NCBI RefSeq assembly: GCF_000265205.3
Contig: NC_018000.1
Coordinates: 4,836,001 to 4,900,000, forward strand
Source of the DNA: Sinorhizobium fredii USDA 257
Lineage (GTDB): Bacteria > Pseudomonadota > Alphaproteobacteria > Rhizobiales > Rhizobiaceae
Direction: 5' to 3'
Length of the DNA: 64,000 nucleotides
Of the stretch, positions 36,229-44,894 are shown piece by piece; within the stretch, counting starts at the first letter, position 1, and each line of letters begins with the position of its first letter. The notes under the pieces were generated by a model that had not been told where the DNA came from, did no database searches, and saw nothing but the letters and a program-made list of their open reading frames with translations. The position numbers were made by a program, and so were the translations under genes.

Positions 36229-37155
36229 ATGTTCAAACTTGCGCATATTTCCGACGTCCATCTCGGCCCTCTGCCCGACCTGTCCTTCCGCGAACTCGCT
36301 TCCAAACGCATTACCGGCTTCGTCAATTGGCACAGGAACCGTGCCCGCCATCTGTTTCCTGGCACGCTCGCATGTCTGATGGAAGACATCGAAAAGCGCG
36401 ATCCGGACCATCTGGCGATCACCGGCGACCTCGTCAACCTAGCCTCTTCTCTGGAGATCGAGGCGGTCACCGAATGGCTCACCGAGGCCGGCGACCCGCA
36501 GGACATCTCCGTCGTGCCCGGCAACCACGACGCCTATGTGCCCGGCGCCTACGAGAAGACGGCACGCGCCTGGTATCCTTTCATGCGCGACGATGGCGGC
36601 CCCACCGGGTGGATCAAGGATCATCACTGTTTTCCCTATATGCGGGTGCGCGGTTCCGTCGCCCTCATCGGCTGCTCGACGGCGGTCGCCACGCCTCCCT
36701 TTGCGGCAAGCGGCTATTTCGGTCCGCGGCAGGCGCGCGCCACGGTCAACCTCTTGCGCGCGGCCGGCGACGCCGGCCTGTTCCGGGTCGTCATGATCCA
36801 TCACCCGCCGATCCGCGGCGCGACATCCATGCACAAGCGCATGATCGGCATCCGCCGCTTCGCCGCGACCATCTCGTCGGGAGGGGCCGAATTGGTCATC
36901 CACGGTCACACCCATCTCAACACGGTCTACTGGCTCAGGGGGCACGCAGCGCCGGTACCGGTCGTCGGGATCGCCTCCGCTTCGCAGGGGCCGGGCGGCA
37001 GCAAACCCGTCGCCGCCTACAACCTGTTCTCGATCGGAGGTGAACCGGGAGCCTGGCACCTGACCCGCGAGCGCTTCGCCCTCGGTGCGGACGCGAAGAC
37101 CGTGTTCCTTGCGGAGACGACCCAGTTCCACGCTGAGGGCGTGCTCAGCGGGTAG
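36229..37155 (+). CDS. calcineurin-like metallophosphoesterase
   Basis: 308 residues. The five family motifs are in order: HISDVHLG (D-x-H), ITGDLVN (GDxxN), VPGNHD (GNHD), MIHHPP and HGHTHLN. A two-metal centre is therefore complete. Similar to cpdA/Icc-type phosphodiesterases; whether the substrate is a cyclic nucleotide is not shown. Single gene, no signal peptide. Confidence 0.9.
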   Translation: MFKLAHISDVHLGPLPDLSFRELASKRITGFVNWHRNRARHLFPGTLACLMEDIEKRDPDHLAITGDLVNLASSLEIEAVTEWLTEAGDPQDISVVPGNHDAYVPGAYEKTARAWYPFMRDDGGPTGWIKDHHCFPYMRVRGSVALIGCSTAVATPPFAASGYFGPRQARATVNLLRAAGDAGLFRVVMIHHPPIRGATSMHKRMIGIRRFAATISSGGAELVIHGHTHLNTVYWLRGHAAPVPVVGIASASQGPGGSKPVAAYNLFSIGGEPGAWHLTRERFALGADAKTVFLAETTQFHAEGVLSG

Positions 37156-37288
37156 GATAATTTTTCGATTTCCGTCGAATAATCCGCAAGGCTTCGGCGT
37201 CTATTTCGCGTTAGGGTGTCGAAAGCCGCCGGAGCGACATTTGCGTCGGTCGGTCACCGGCCACCGCGATGTTCAAAAGGAGATACGC

Positions 37289-37834
37289 ATGATGAACCGA
37301 AAGATCGCTCTCTTCACCGTAGCGGCCTTTGCAGCGTCGATGGCGGGCCAGGCGCTGGCCGTCGGCGACAACAACAACGAGCCCCCCAAGAAAACCAAAA
37401 CGACTACCCAGTGCAAGGCTGGCAAGGTCTGGGACGCCAAGAGGAACAGTTGCGTCGACGCGAAGCGGAGTGATCTCGGCGACGATATCCTGTTCGACGC
37501 CGCACGCGAGCTCGCCTATGCCGGCCAATACGAGAATGCGATCAAGGTTCTCGGCGCCATGAAAGAGCAGCGGAGCGCCCGCGTTCTGAATTACCTCGGC
37601 TATGCCAACCGCAAGGCCGGACGCATGGAGCTCGGCATGCAGTATTACAAGCGCGCCATTCAGGCCGACGAGAATTACATTCTCGCACGCTCCTATATGG
37701 GCCAAGCCCTGGTCGAACAGGGGCGGGTCGAGGAGGCGAGAGCGCAACTCGTCGAAATCCGCGATCGAGGCGGCGAAGATACCTGGGCATACAGGGCCCT
37801 TTTAGAGTCCCTCGGAGGCGTTCGTCACTATTGA
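37289..37834 (+). CDS. secreted tetratricopeptide repeat protein
   Basis: 181 residues from ATG 37289 with AAAAGGAGATACGC upstream. Signal peptide MMNRKIALFTVAAFAASMAGQALA. The mature protein starts with a Lys-rich segment and a CxxxxVWDxxxxxC motif (CKAGKVWDAKRNSC), then two to three TPR units (AYAGQYENAIKVL, LNYLGYANRKAGRMELGMQYYKRAI). Probably a periplasmic scaffold. Function unknown. An ECF sigma gene follows 176 bp later on the same strand. Confidence 0.85.
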   Translation: MMNRKIALFTVAAFAASMAGQALAVGDNNNEPPKKTKTTTQCKAGKVWDAKRNSCVDAKRSDLGDDILFDAARELAYAGQYENAIKVLGAMKEQRSARVLNYLGYANRKAGRMELGMQYYKRAIQADENYILARSYMGQALVEQGRVEEARAQLVEIRDRGGEDTWAYRALLESLGGVRHY

Positions 37835-37953
37835 CGGCGCGCATGATCTTTCTCCCTGCGGCTGGCGGCAATTTCCCGAGAAGCCGGGACGCAAAAAAGT
37901 CTTTGCGATCCGGCTCTTCCCTTGCAGACTTCGGATCAAGTTTCATATCATGA

Positions 37954-37971
37954 GCCGTGCGTTCGCACGGC
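37954..37971 (+). other. hairpin upstream of the ECF sigma factor gene
   Basis: GCCGTGC pairs with GCACGGC around a GTTC loop, a perfect stem 40 bases before the sigma gene start, with no T-run. It may lie in the 5' UTR. Confidence 0.4.
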
Positions 37972-38010
37972 GAATAGACGGATGATCCGGCACGTCTCAC
38001 TGGAAGAGAA

Positions 38011-38529
38011 ATGCGCCCAGCGGCAGAGATGAAGGACTTCAGACGGGATTTGGTCAGCCTGCTGCCCAAATTGCGCCGCTTCGCGATGACGCTGACGCGC
38101 AATGCCAACGACGCCGACGATCTCGTCCAAGAGGTTTGCGAGCGGGCGATCAGCCGCAGCCAGCTATGGAATGGCGAAGGCAGGCTGGAGAGCTGGATCT
38201 ATACGATGACCCGCAACCTCTGGGTGGACGAGGTCCGCAAGCGCAAGGTCCGCGGCACCGGCAGCATGGTCGACATGTTTGACCAGACCGAACTGAAAGT
38301 CGAAGCCGCAGCCGAGAAAGCCGTCTATGCCAATCAGTTGCAGAAGATGATTCTCTCCATGCCGGAGGGACTGGCGAGCGTCTTCCTGCTGGTCAACGTC
38401 GAGGGCCACAGCTACCGGGAGACGGCAACGATCCTCGGCATTCCGATCGGCACGGTGATGAGCAGGCTTTCGACGGCGCGCCTGCGGCTTGCAGCCATGT
38501 TGTCCGAAGATACCGAAAGGAGGGCCTGA
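38011..38529 (+). CDS. ECF-family RNA polymerase sigma factor
   Basis: 172 residues (ATG 38011; ATG 38029 also plausible). Region 2 (LPKLRRFAMTLTRNANDADDLVQEVCERAI ... WIYTMTRNLWVDEVRKRK) and region 4 (MPEGLASVFLLVNVEGHSYRETATILGIPIGTVMSRLSTARLRL) are both complete. It should redirect polymerase to a stress regulon when released from the anti-sigma encoded 3 bases after its stop codon. The group could not be assigned. Confidence 0.93.
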   Translation: MRPAAEMKDFRRDLVSLLPKLRRFAMTLTRNANDADDLVQEVCERAISRSQLWNGEGRLESWIYTMTRNLWVDEVRKRKVRGTGSMVDMFDQTELKVEAAAEKAVYANQLQKMILSMPEGLASVFLLVNVEGHSYRETATILGIPIGTVMSRLSTARLRLAAMLSEDTERRA

Positions 38530-38532
38530 CCG

Positions 38533-39360
38533 TTGCAGCAGACGAAGGGCCTGGCGCTCGCAGTGCGGTTGTCCGCCTATATCGACGGCGAAATCGGCGA
38601 GGCGGAAAAGTCCGAGCTCGACGCCCTGCTGGCGCGAGACGACGACGCCAGGGCGCTGCTCGAGAAATTGAAGGCAGGCAGCGCATTCGGCAACAGGGCA
38701 TTCGAGGATTTCCTTCACGATCCGGTGCCGCTGGCATTGGTGCGGCAGATCAAGCAGGGACCCGGCATCAGCCCGAAACTGGAGCGGGTGGCGACGTCGA
38801 ACCTTCCGAAACGAGGCGCCCGCGTCTTGCCACGCCTGGTGGCCGCATCGGTAGGCCTGCTGTTGACCGGAGGCGTCGCGGGGTTCATTCTCGGCAGTAC
38901 GACCCATCTCGTCGAACCGGCCGGCGAGACCGCCGCAAACCCGTGGATCAACGAGATCGCCGACTATCATCGCGTCTACTCGCGCCAGAAGGCGCATCTC
39001 GTCGAGGTGCCGGCCTCGCAAGCGGCCCATATAGAATCCTGGCTGACCTCGAGCGTCGGCGTCCCCTTCAAGGTTCCCGATCTGACGCGCAAGGGTCTCG
39101 CCTTCGAAGGCGCCAGGCTGCTGGTCGCAAATGGCAAGCCGGTGGCCCAGCTCGTCTACCGGGACCAAGAGGGCGAGATTTTCGCCATCTGCTTCCTAAG
39201 AGGCGGCGATGGGGCTGAGGCGGACGAGTTCGGCGAGACCATCCGCGGCGATCTGGGATTCGTCTCCTGGCAGAAGCAAGGCGCCTCCTACGTCGTCGTC
39301 GGTCCGTCGTCGGCTGCCGGGTTGCAGGATCTCGCGCATACGGTGGCGGCGGTCATCTGA
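38533..39360 (+). CDS. membrane-anchored anti-sigma factor
   Basis: 275 residues; the start is TTG 38533 with AAGGAGGG upstream. N-terminal helical anti-sigma domain (LSAYIDGEIGEAEKSELDALLARDDDARALLEKLK), one TM (VAASVGLLLTGGVAGFILGS), and an outside domain that includes IAFAICFLRGGDG-like beta segments. The zinc HxxxCxxC motif is absent, so it is a non-ZAS type. Coupled to the sigma gene, which implies co-expression and sequestration. Confidence 0.88.
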   Translation: MQQTKGLALAVRLSAYIDGEIGEAEKSELDALLARDDDARALLEKLKAGSAFGNRAFEDFLHDPVPLALVRQIKQGPGISPKLERVATSNLPKRGARVLPRLVAASVGLLLTGGVAGFILGSTTHLVEPAGETAANPWINEIADYHRVYSRQKAHLVEVPASQAAHIESWLTSSVGVPFKVPDLTRKGLAFEGARLLVANGKPVAQLVYRDQEGEIFAICFLRGGDGAEADEFGETIRGDLGFVSWQKQGASYVVVGPSSAAGLQDLAHTVAAVI

Positions 39361-39365
39361 TCTCG

Positions 39366-39478
39366 TCGGAAGTCGCGGTTTCGGCCCCTCATCCGGCCTG
39401 CCGGCCAGCTTCCCCCGCAAGCGAGGCGAAGGAGACTCGCCTCAAGGCCTAGAGCCTTTCCCCGCCTGCGGGGGAGAG
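39366..39478. repeat. dispersed CCGGCCTGCCGG-type intergenic repeat
   Basis: Starts shortly after the anti-sigma stop with CTCATCCGGCCTGCCGGCCAGC and ends in a CCCCGC-CT-GCGGGG hairpin. I recognise it as a sequence type often seen between rhizobial genes. Boundaries are approximate. Confidence 0.5.
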
Positions 39479-39484
39479 GGCTAT

Positions 39485-39583
39485 TGCATGTTTCCTTAAA
39501 TCGCAGCCGATTTAAGGACAAAAACATGCAGCAGTTCAAAATGCTACAGCGCCTTTGTGCGTAAAAGACGCACGGCGCTGTAG
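39485..39583. repeat. full ATGCAGCA-type mosaic repeat with two long hairpins
   Basis: Hairpin 1: TGCATGTTT-CCTTAAATCG (39485-39503) pairs with CGATTTAAGG (39508-39517) and AAACATGCA (39522-39530). Hairpin 2: CTACAGCGCC (39544-39553) and GTGCGT (39557-39562) pair with ACGCAC (39568-39573) and GGCGCTGTAG (39574-39583), all exact. A truncated copy lies at 23915. Sits between the convergent anti-sigma and leuA genes. Confidence 0.8.
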
Positions 39584-39641
39584 GGTGAGGGGCAAATTGC
39601 GAGTTCGCACAGCTATTACTCGCCCGCCTGTAAAGTTCGGA

Positions 39642-41351
39642 TTACCGGCCCCTCATCTCCAAAACACGATTGGCGGCCGAGACGATCGCTTCGAGCGAGG
39701 CTGCAACGATGTTGGTGTTGATACCGGCGCCGAACAGCGTGCCGCCCGGATGCTCGACCTCCACATATGCGATCGCGGCGGCATTCGAGCCGTGCTGCAG
39801 CGAGTGCTCGGAATAGTCCGCGACCGAGAGCTCGACGCCGAGATAGATCGACAGCGCATTGATGAAGCCGTCGATCGGACCGGTGCCCTTGCCTTCGATC
39901 CGCTTCGTCTCGCCGCCGTCGGTGATCTCGGCGGCAACGACGCGCAGGCCCTTGTGGTCCCCCACGGGGTAGGTGTGGTGATCGACGAACTTGATGCGTG
40001 CGTCGGGCTGCTCGACATAACGCTCGATGAAACGCTGATGAATGCGCTTCGACGGCAATTCCTTGCCTTCCTCGTCGGTGATCCGCTGAATGTCCTCGCG
40101 GAACTCGATCTGCAGGTTGCGCGGCAGGTTGATGCCGTAGTCCTCCTGCATGATATAGGCGATGCCGCCCTTGCCCGACTGCGAGTTGATGCGGATGATC
40201 GCCTCGTAGCTGCGGCCGACGTCGCGCGGGTCGATCGGCAGATACGGCACTTCCCAGGTGGGCTTATTGGCCTGCTTCAGCGCCTTCATGCCCTTGTTGA
40301 TGGCGTCCTGGTGCGAGCCGGAGAAGGCGGTATAGACCAGTTCGCCGACATAGGGGTGGCGCTCCGGAATGACCATCTGGTTCGAATACTCGTAGACTTC
40401 CTTGATCCGCTCGATGTCGGAGCAATCCAGCTGCGGGTCGACGCCCTGCGTGAACATGTTAAGCGCCAGCGTCACCACGTCGACATTGCCGGTGCGCTCG
40501 CCATTGCCGAAGAGCGTGCCCTCGACACGATCGGCGCCGGCCATCAGGCCCAGTTCCGTGGCGGCGATGCCGGTGCCGCGGTCGTTGTGCGGATGCAGCG
40601 AGATGATGAGGTTCTCGCGATTGTCGAGGTTGCGGCACATCCACTCGATCTGGTCGGCATAGACGTTCGGCGTCGCCATCTCGACCGTTGACGGCAGGTT
40701 GATGATGAGTTTGTTCTCCGGCGTCGGCCTGACGATCTCGGTGACGGCGTTGCAGATTTCCAGCGCCACTTCGAGTTCCGTGCCGGTGAAGCTTTCCGGC
40801 GAATATTCGAAGCGGTAGCCGCCGCCGGCCTTCGCCGCCATGTCGGTGATCATCTTGGCGGCGTCGGTGGCGATCTGCTTGATGCCGGCGACGTCCTTGC
40901 TGAAAACGACGCGGCGCTGCAACTCGCTCGTCGAGTTGTAAAAGTGGACGATCGGCCTGTGCGCGCCCTGAAGCGCCTCGAAAGTACGGGTGATCAGTTC
41001 CGGTCGGCACTGCACCAGCACCTGCAGCGAGACGTCGGCCGGGACATTGGCTTCTTCGACACACCAGCGGGCAAAGTCAAAATCGGTCTGCGACGCGGAT
41101 GGGAAGCCGATCTCGATCTCCTTGAAGCCCATGTCCACGAGCAGATGGAACATGCGGGCCTTCCGGTCGTGCCCCATCGGATCGACAAGCGCCTGATTGC
41201 CGTCTCGCAGGTCCACCGAGCACCAGATCGGCGCCTTGGATATCGTCTTGGAAGGCCAGGTGCGATCCGACAACGCGACCTGCGGATAGGGCTGATATTT
41301 CACCGCGGCCTCGGACATGCCGGTCTTGATGGGATGCGATCTCACTATCAT
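39642..41351 (-). CDS. leuA: 2-isopropylmalate synthase
   Basis: First committed step of leucine synthesis (acetyl-CoA plus 2-oxoisovalerate). 569 residues, the longer LeuA type 2 form. SVDLRDGNQALVDPMG (catalytic metal and base motif), HPHNDRGTGIAATELGLMAGADRVEGTLFGNGERTGNVD and a C-terminal regulatory LeuA dimer domain for leucine feedback (GTGPIDGFINALSI ... AYVEVE). ATG 41351 is used; ATG 41318 (MSEAAVKYQPYPQ) is possible. A leader peptide with Leu codons precedes it. Confidence 0.95.
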   Translation of the reverse strand: MIVRSHPIKTGMSEAAVKYQPYPQVALSDRTWPSKTISKAPIWCSVDLRDGNQALVDPMGHDRKARMFHLLVDMGFKEIEIGFPSASQTDFDFARWCVEEANVPADVSLQVLVQCRPELITRTFEALQGAHRPIVHFYNSTSELQRRVVFSKDVAGIKQIATDAAKMITDMAAKAGGGYRFEYSPESFTGTELEVALEICNAVTEIVRPTPENKLIINLPSTVEMATPNVYADQIEWMCRNLDNRENLIISLHPHNDRGTGIAATELGLMAGADRVEGTLFGNGERTGNVDVVTLALNMFTQGVDPQLDCSDIERIKEVYEYSNQMVIPERHPYVGELVYTAFSGSHQDAINKGMKALKQANKPTWEVPYLPIDPRDVGRSYEAIIRINSQSGKGGIAYIMQEDYGINLPRNLQIEFREDIQRITDEEGKELPSKRIHQRFIERYVEQPDARIKFVDHHTYPVGDHKGLRVVAAEITDGGETKRIEGKGTGPIDGFINALSIYLGVELSVADYSEHSLQHGSNAAAIAYVEVEHPGGTLFGAGINTNIVAASLEAIVSAANRVLEMRGR

Positions 41352-41454
41352 GTGCAGCTTCTCTTCGCCAATGGAGCGTAGCTTGCCGGATGCAATAGCC
41401 GATCACGGGCGATTGCGAGGCTGAAGCCGACGCCTTTGTTTCAGTTCTTGGGAG

Positions 41455-41505
41455 GTTAGAGGAGCAATCTGCCGGCAAGGCTTTTCGGCCGCCGGGCGCT
41501 CCTCA
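41455..41505 (-). promoter_or_regulatory. hairpin in the leuA leader, just after the leader peptide stop
   Basis: GAGGAGC at 41459-41465 pairs with GCTCCTC at 41498-41504, overlapping the leader stop codon, with a GCCGGC-based inner stem. No T-run follows, so control may be through alternative folding rather than a simple terminator. Confidence 0.5.
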
Positions 41506-41628
41506 CCGGACCCGGCAACCGCGAGTAAGGCCGAGAAGAAGAAGCGAGGCAAAGGTGCGCGAAGGGGCACGATCATGATCGTGTCCGGAGAAGATCGCAG
41601 CGATCTTGTGCGCATAAGCCTTGGTCAT
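41503..41628 (-). CDS. leuL: leu operon leader peptide (attenuator)
   Basis: 41 codons from ATG 41628, ending in SLLLLGLTRGCRVR with four consecutive Leu codons (41533-41544) and a fifth two codons later. It stops 151 bases before leuA on the same strand, and its stop lies inside a strong hairpin. This is the layout of ribosome-mediated attenuation: starvation for Leu-tRNA stalls ribosomes on the Leu cluster and changes leader folding. Such leuA leaders are predicted for Rhizobiales. The length is longer than most leaders; an inner start is possible. Confidence 0.72.
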   Translation of the reverse strand: MTKAYAHKIAAIFSGHDHDRAPSRTFASLLLLGLTRGCRVR

Positions 41629-41723
41629 GTCAGTGCCTATACACGCCCGGCCGTGCCGGAGCAAGGGAGGAGAAGCGAGAAATGTCCGAGCCCCCTCCGC
41701 CCGCTGATGTGTTTTCAAACGAC

Positions 41724-41751
41724 AAGGGCACCGGCCTCAGGCGGTGCCCTT
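41724..41751 (-). terminator. terminator hairpin after clpP
   Basis: AAGGGCACCG pairs exactly with CGGTGCCCTT around an 8-base loop, 30 bases beyond the clpP stop. Downstream in the transcript is GTCGTTTG, so the U-tract is weak. Confidence 0.65.
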
Positions 41752-41780
41752 TGATCGGGTGTCGTCGACAACAAGACCGA

Positions 41781-42371
41781 TCAGATCTCGGCGACGGAGG
41801 TGACGATCCGCGAGACAAGCCCGTAGGACTTCGCCTCGTCGGCGCCGAGCCAGTAATCGCGGTCCGTATCCTTTGCGATCTTCTCGACCGGCTGGCCGGT
41901 CGCCTCGGCGAAGATTTTGTTCAGCCGCTCGTTCATCTTGATGATTTCACGCGCCTGGATCTCGATATCGGAGGCCATGCCGCGCGTGCCGCCGGACGGT
42001 TGGTGCAGCAGGAAGCGGGTATTTGGCAGGCAGATGCGCCGCTCCTTCGGAGGAGCGACGAAGATGAGCGCGCCGGCAGAGGCGACCCAGCCGGTGCCGA
42101 CCGTCCAGACCTTCGGCTTCACGAACTTGATCATGTCGTGAATGCTGTCACCGGATTCGACGTGTCCGCCCGGCGAGTTGACGAAAAGGCGAATGTCTTC
42201 GTCGCTGGCCGAAGCGAGCGCCACAAGCTGCGAGCAGACCTTCTGCGCCAATTCCTGGGTGATCGTCCCGTAGATGAAAATCGAACGCGACTTGAAAAGG
42301 TTCGCCTCGGTTTCCTTGCCCAACGGCAGCTCGGTCTTCTTTTCTTCCTGGTCGTCGTCGTTCATCCGCAT
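41781..42371 (-). CDS. clpP: ATP-dependent Clp protease proteolytic subunit (ClpP paralogue)
   Basis: 196 residues. Catalytic Ser in [11 protein letters not shown], His in FLLHQPSGG, and Asp likely in [30 protein letters not shown] is the substrate-binding strand. The N-terminus is longer and more charged ([15 protein letters not shown]) than in the housekeeping ClpP, so this looks like one of the additional ClpPs of rhizobia. ATG 42371 or 42365. No clpX or clpA adjacent. Confidence 0.9.
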   Translation of the reverse strand: MRMNDDDQEEKKTELPLGKETEANLFKSRSIFIYGTITQELAQKVCSQLVALASASDEDIRLFVNSPGGHVESGDSIHDMIKFVKPKVWTVGTGWVASAGALIFVAPPKERRICLPNTRFLLHQPSGGTRGMASDIEIQAREIIKMNERLNKIFAEATGQPVEKIAKDTDRDYWLGADEAKSYGLVSRIVTSVAEI

Positions 42372-42596
42372 GCTCCGGACTCCTCATGAAATGTCACAAG
42401 GTCAGATAATGCGACTCGATGCCGAAGACAATGCAAACCGGCTGGAGAAGAACGGTTTGGACCGCCAGCGCTGCCGCGATGGTAAATTGGAGCACAGTCA
42501 AATGCCGTATGGACAGCGGGCGAAAGCCCAATAAGATCAGCACGTCATCAGAGCAGACAGGTCGCCTCCCAAGCCTGTCGACAAGTGGGGACCAAA

Positions 42597-43175
42597 ATGA
42601 AGACACGCATGCTCATCGCCACCGCGGCACTTGGCGCTTCCACCGCGCCCGCCTTCGCGCATCTCGATCCGGCCGAGCACGGCTCGCTGGCGGCAGGCTT
42701 CTCCCATCCGTTTTTCGGAGCGGATCATGTTCTTGCGATGGTCGCCGTCGGCCTCTGGGCTGCGCAGATCGGCGGCCGGGCCCTCTGGGCGGTTCCTGCC
42801 GCCTTCGTCGCCATGATGGCTGTCGGCTTCGGGCTCGCGCTCGCCGCCGTTCCCCTGCCCTTCGTGGAGCCGGCCATCCTCGCCTCGGTCGTCGCCCTCG
42901 GACTGGTCGTCGCAATGGCCGTGCGTCTCGACGCAGCGCCTGCCGCTGCGCTCGTCGGAATCTTCGCGCTCTTTCACGGCCATGCCCACGGGGGCGAATT
43001 GGGACAGGCGGGCGCCTGGACCCTCGCTGCCGGTTTCATCATCGCAACCGCCTTGCTGCACACCGCAGGCGTCGGCCTCGGTATCGCGCTCGCGACGCTT
43101 TCGAACAATGGCACCCTTGCCCGCACGCTCGGCGCAATCACCGCACTGGCCGGCGCGGCGCTGATCTTCGGCTGA
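42597..43175 (+). CDS. HupE/UreJ family membrane protein
   Basis: 192 residues from ATG 42597; GTG 42585 is in frame but GTGGGGA is placed for 42597. Signal peptide KTRMLIATAALGASTAPAFA, then HLDPAEHGSLAAGFSHPFFGADHVLAMVAVGLWA, the His-rich HupE motif, and about six TM helices. HupE members carry nickel (or cobalt) across the inner membrane. No hydrogenase or urease gene is nearby, so the metal partner is unknown. The upstream 225 bp shows only a small GGGC-GAAA-GCCC hairpin. Confidence 0.88.
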   Translation: MKTRMLIATAALGASTAPAFAHLDPAEHGSLAAGFSHPFFGADHVLAMVAVGLWAAQIGGRALWAVPAAFVAMMAVGFGLALAAVPLPFVEPAILASVVALGLVVAMAVRLDAAPAAALVGIFALFHGHAHGGELGQAGAWTLAAGFIIATALLHTAGVGLGIALATLSNNGTLARTLGAITALAGAALIFG

Positions 43176-43218
43176 GGAGCACTGCAATAGCGCTGCAAGC
43201 GGCGGGCTTCCTGCCGCT

Positions 43219-43683
43219 TCACCCGCGGCCGCGATAGGTCGGCACGCCCTGATCCGGCAGCCAGACACCCTCCGGCGGATTGCCGGTCTGCCAGAACACG
43301 TCGATCGGGATGCCGCCGCGCGGATACCAGTAGGCGCCGATCCTGAGCCACTTCGGGGAGAGCAGCGACACCAGCCGCTTGGCGATATCGATGGTGCAAT
43401 CCTCGTGGAAAGCGCCGTGGTTGCGGAAGGAATGCAGGAACAGCTTGAGCGACTTCGATTCGACCAGCCAGCCGTTCGGCACGTAGTCGAGGACGATATG
43501 GGCGAAGTCCGGCTGACCGGTCATTGGGCAGAGCGAGGTGAATTCCGGCGCCGTGAAGCGGACGACGAAATCCGTGCCCTCATGGTTGCTCGGCACCCTT
43601 TCCAGAACAGCTTCCTCCGGGCTCTGCGGCTGGTCGACCTTTGTTCCTAATTGCGAAAGTCCTGATACGTCCGTCTTCGTCAT
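43219..43683 (-). CDS. queF: NADPH-dependent 7-cyano-7-deazaguanine reductase
   Basis: Reduces preQ0 to preQ1 in queuosine synthesis. 154 residues, the short single-domain type. Cys nucleophile in [22 protein letters not shown], the QueF motif [23 protein letters not shown], and C-terminal [13 protein letters not shown]. Intact. Next to a mosaic repeat on its upstream side. Confidence 0.96.
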   Translation of the reverse strand: MTKTDVSGLSQLGTKVDQPQSPEEAVLERVPSNHEGTDFVVRFTAPEFTSLCPMTGQPDFAHIVLDYVPNGWLVESKSLKLFLHSFRNHGAFHEDCTIDIAKRLVSLLSPKWLRIGAYWYPRGGIPIDVFWQTGNPPEGVWLPDQGVPTYRGRG

Positions 43684-43700
43684 TTCCGTGATGCTCCCTG

Positions 43701-43815
43701 GATCACGATGATTTTGGGTCGACTCGACCCAAGATCTTAAACGTGATCGATTCTAAAAAAAGTAAGAGCGGGATTCGGGCGGAAAACCGCACTACGTTTT
43801 TCCTCATCCCGCTCT
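43701..43815 (-). repeat. Rhizobiaceae palindromic mosaic repeat, copy C (two modules)
   Basis: Module 1: GATCACG (43701-43707) with CGTGATC (43742-43748) enclosing a 19-bp palindrome centred at 43723 (TTGGGTCGA-C-TCGACCCAA). Module 2: the GAGCGGGAT hairpin of copies A and B in minus orientation (43766-43815), joined by TTCTAAAAAAAGT. It overlaps the last codons of the cation transporter gene. Confidence 0.8.
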
Positions 43816-44715
43816 GGTCTTCACGCGCACGCCGTGCGCCTTTTCGCCTTCCGGCTCGACATGAATGGCGACCCTCGCGCCCGGATGAACGGCGCGGATC
43901 GCATCCTCGATCCGGTCGCAGATATCATGGGCGTCGCCGACCGGCATCGTCTCCGCGACGACCATGTGGAAATCCACGAAGGTGACCGCACCGGCCTGTC
44001 GCGTCTTCAGATCATGAACGCCGAGCGATCCGCCGGCATTAGCGGCGATCGCCTGCTTGATTGCCTCTTCTTCCTCCGCCGGCGCGGCTTTGTCCATCAG
44101 CCCGTCGATCGAGCCCGAGATGACCTTCCAGCCCTGGAACAGGATATTGCCGGCCACCACCACCGCAAGCAAAGGATCGAGGATCGCATAGCCGGTGGCA
44201 ATGGCAAGAACAAGGCCCACGAGCACCCCCACCGAGGTGACGACATCGGAGAGGATGTGATGCCCGTCGGCGCTGAGCGCCGGCGATCGATGCGTCTTGC
44301 CGGCGCGGATCAAAACATAGGCCCAGATCGCGTTGATGACACCCGCACCGAAGTTGATTGCAAGACCCAGCACCGGGGCGTCCAGCAGGGAGGGCGCCAG
44401 CATTTCGGGCACCGCTTCCCAGAGGATCAAGAGCGCCGCCACGACGATCAAAACGCCTTCGATGACCGCCGAAAAATACTCCGCCTTGTGGTGCCCGAAA
44501 GGGTGGTCGGCGTCTGCCGGCTTCGCTGCGTAGCCGATCATCGCATAGGCGATCACCGCAGCGACGACGTTGACCACGGATTCCAGCCCGTCGGACAGCA
44601 ATGCGACCGACCCCGTCAACCACCAGGCAAGCAGCTTCAGCCCCATGACGCTGAGAGAAAGCGGAATGCCCCAAAAGGCCAGCCTCAACACCGTTCGATT
44701 GTCGGACGCGGTCAT
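43804..44715 (-). CDS. cation diffusion facilitator family transporter
   Basis: 303 residues from ATG 44715 (ATG 44721 has no room for its Shine-Dalgarno). Six TM helices, the metal site SDGLESVVNVVAAVIAY with HxxxD-type DADHPFGHHKAEYF (TM2) and SADGHHILSDVVTSVGVLVGL (TM5), then a cytoplasmic C-terminal domain. Exports Zn, Fe or related divalent ions in exchange for protons. The final codons and the TGA stop lie in a dispersed repeat. Confidence 0.92.
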   Translation of the reverse strand: MTASDNRTVLRLAFWGIPLSLSVMGLKLLAWWLTGSVALLSDGLESVVNVVAAVIAYAMIGYAAKPADADHPFGHHKAEYFSAVIEGVLIVVAALLILWEAVPEMLAPSLLDAPVLGLAINFGAGVINAIWAYVLIRAGKTHRSPALSADGHHILSDVVTSVGVLVGLVLAIATGYAILDPLLAVVVAGNILFQGWKVISGSIDGLMDKAAPAEEEEAIKQAIAANAGGSLGVHDLKTRQAGAVTFVDFHMVVAETMPVGDAHDICDRIEDAIRAVHPGARVAIHVEPEGEKAHGVRVKTRAG

Positions 44716-44767
44716 CTTCATTCCTCGTGCAGATGCAAACGAGTCGCAAATGCATTGCCATTGAAAC

Positions 44768-44806
44768 GCAAAACCGCCCGCGCGGGTTTTCGCGCAGGCG
44801 GATTTT
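44768..44806 (-). terminator. terminator after trpE(G)
   Basis: In the minus-strand transcript, CCGCCTGCGCG pairs with CGCGCGGGCGG (one mismatch) around AAAACC, followed by TTTTGCG. It could act on both strands. Confidence 0.75.
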
Positions 44807-44894
44807 CATGCCCCATATGGGCGATAAGGAACGACTTGTCAAAGGCGCGATCACGACTTCGGGCTTCTGCTCCAACCGCCCGTCCATGAAGGCA

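Noticed and set aside
41568..41583. 16-bp perfect palindrome as an operator
   Set aside because: It lies inside the coding part of the leucine leader peptide (His-Asp codons); alone it is no evidence for a binding site.
42372..42596. Cobalamin or nickel riboswitch before the HupE-like gene
   Set aside because: Only a small GGGC-GAAA-GCCC hairpin is seen; the conserved boxes of known metal or cobalamin riboswitches are missing.
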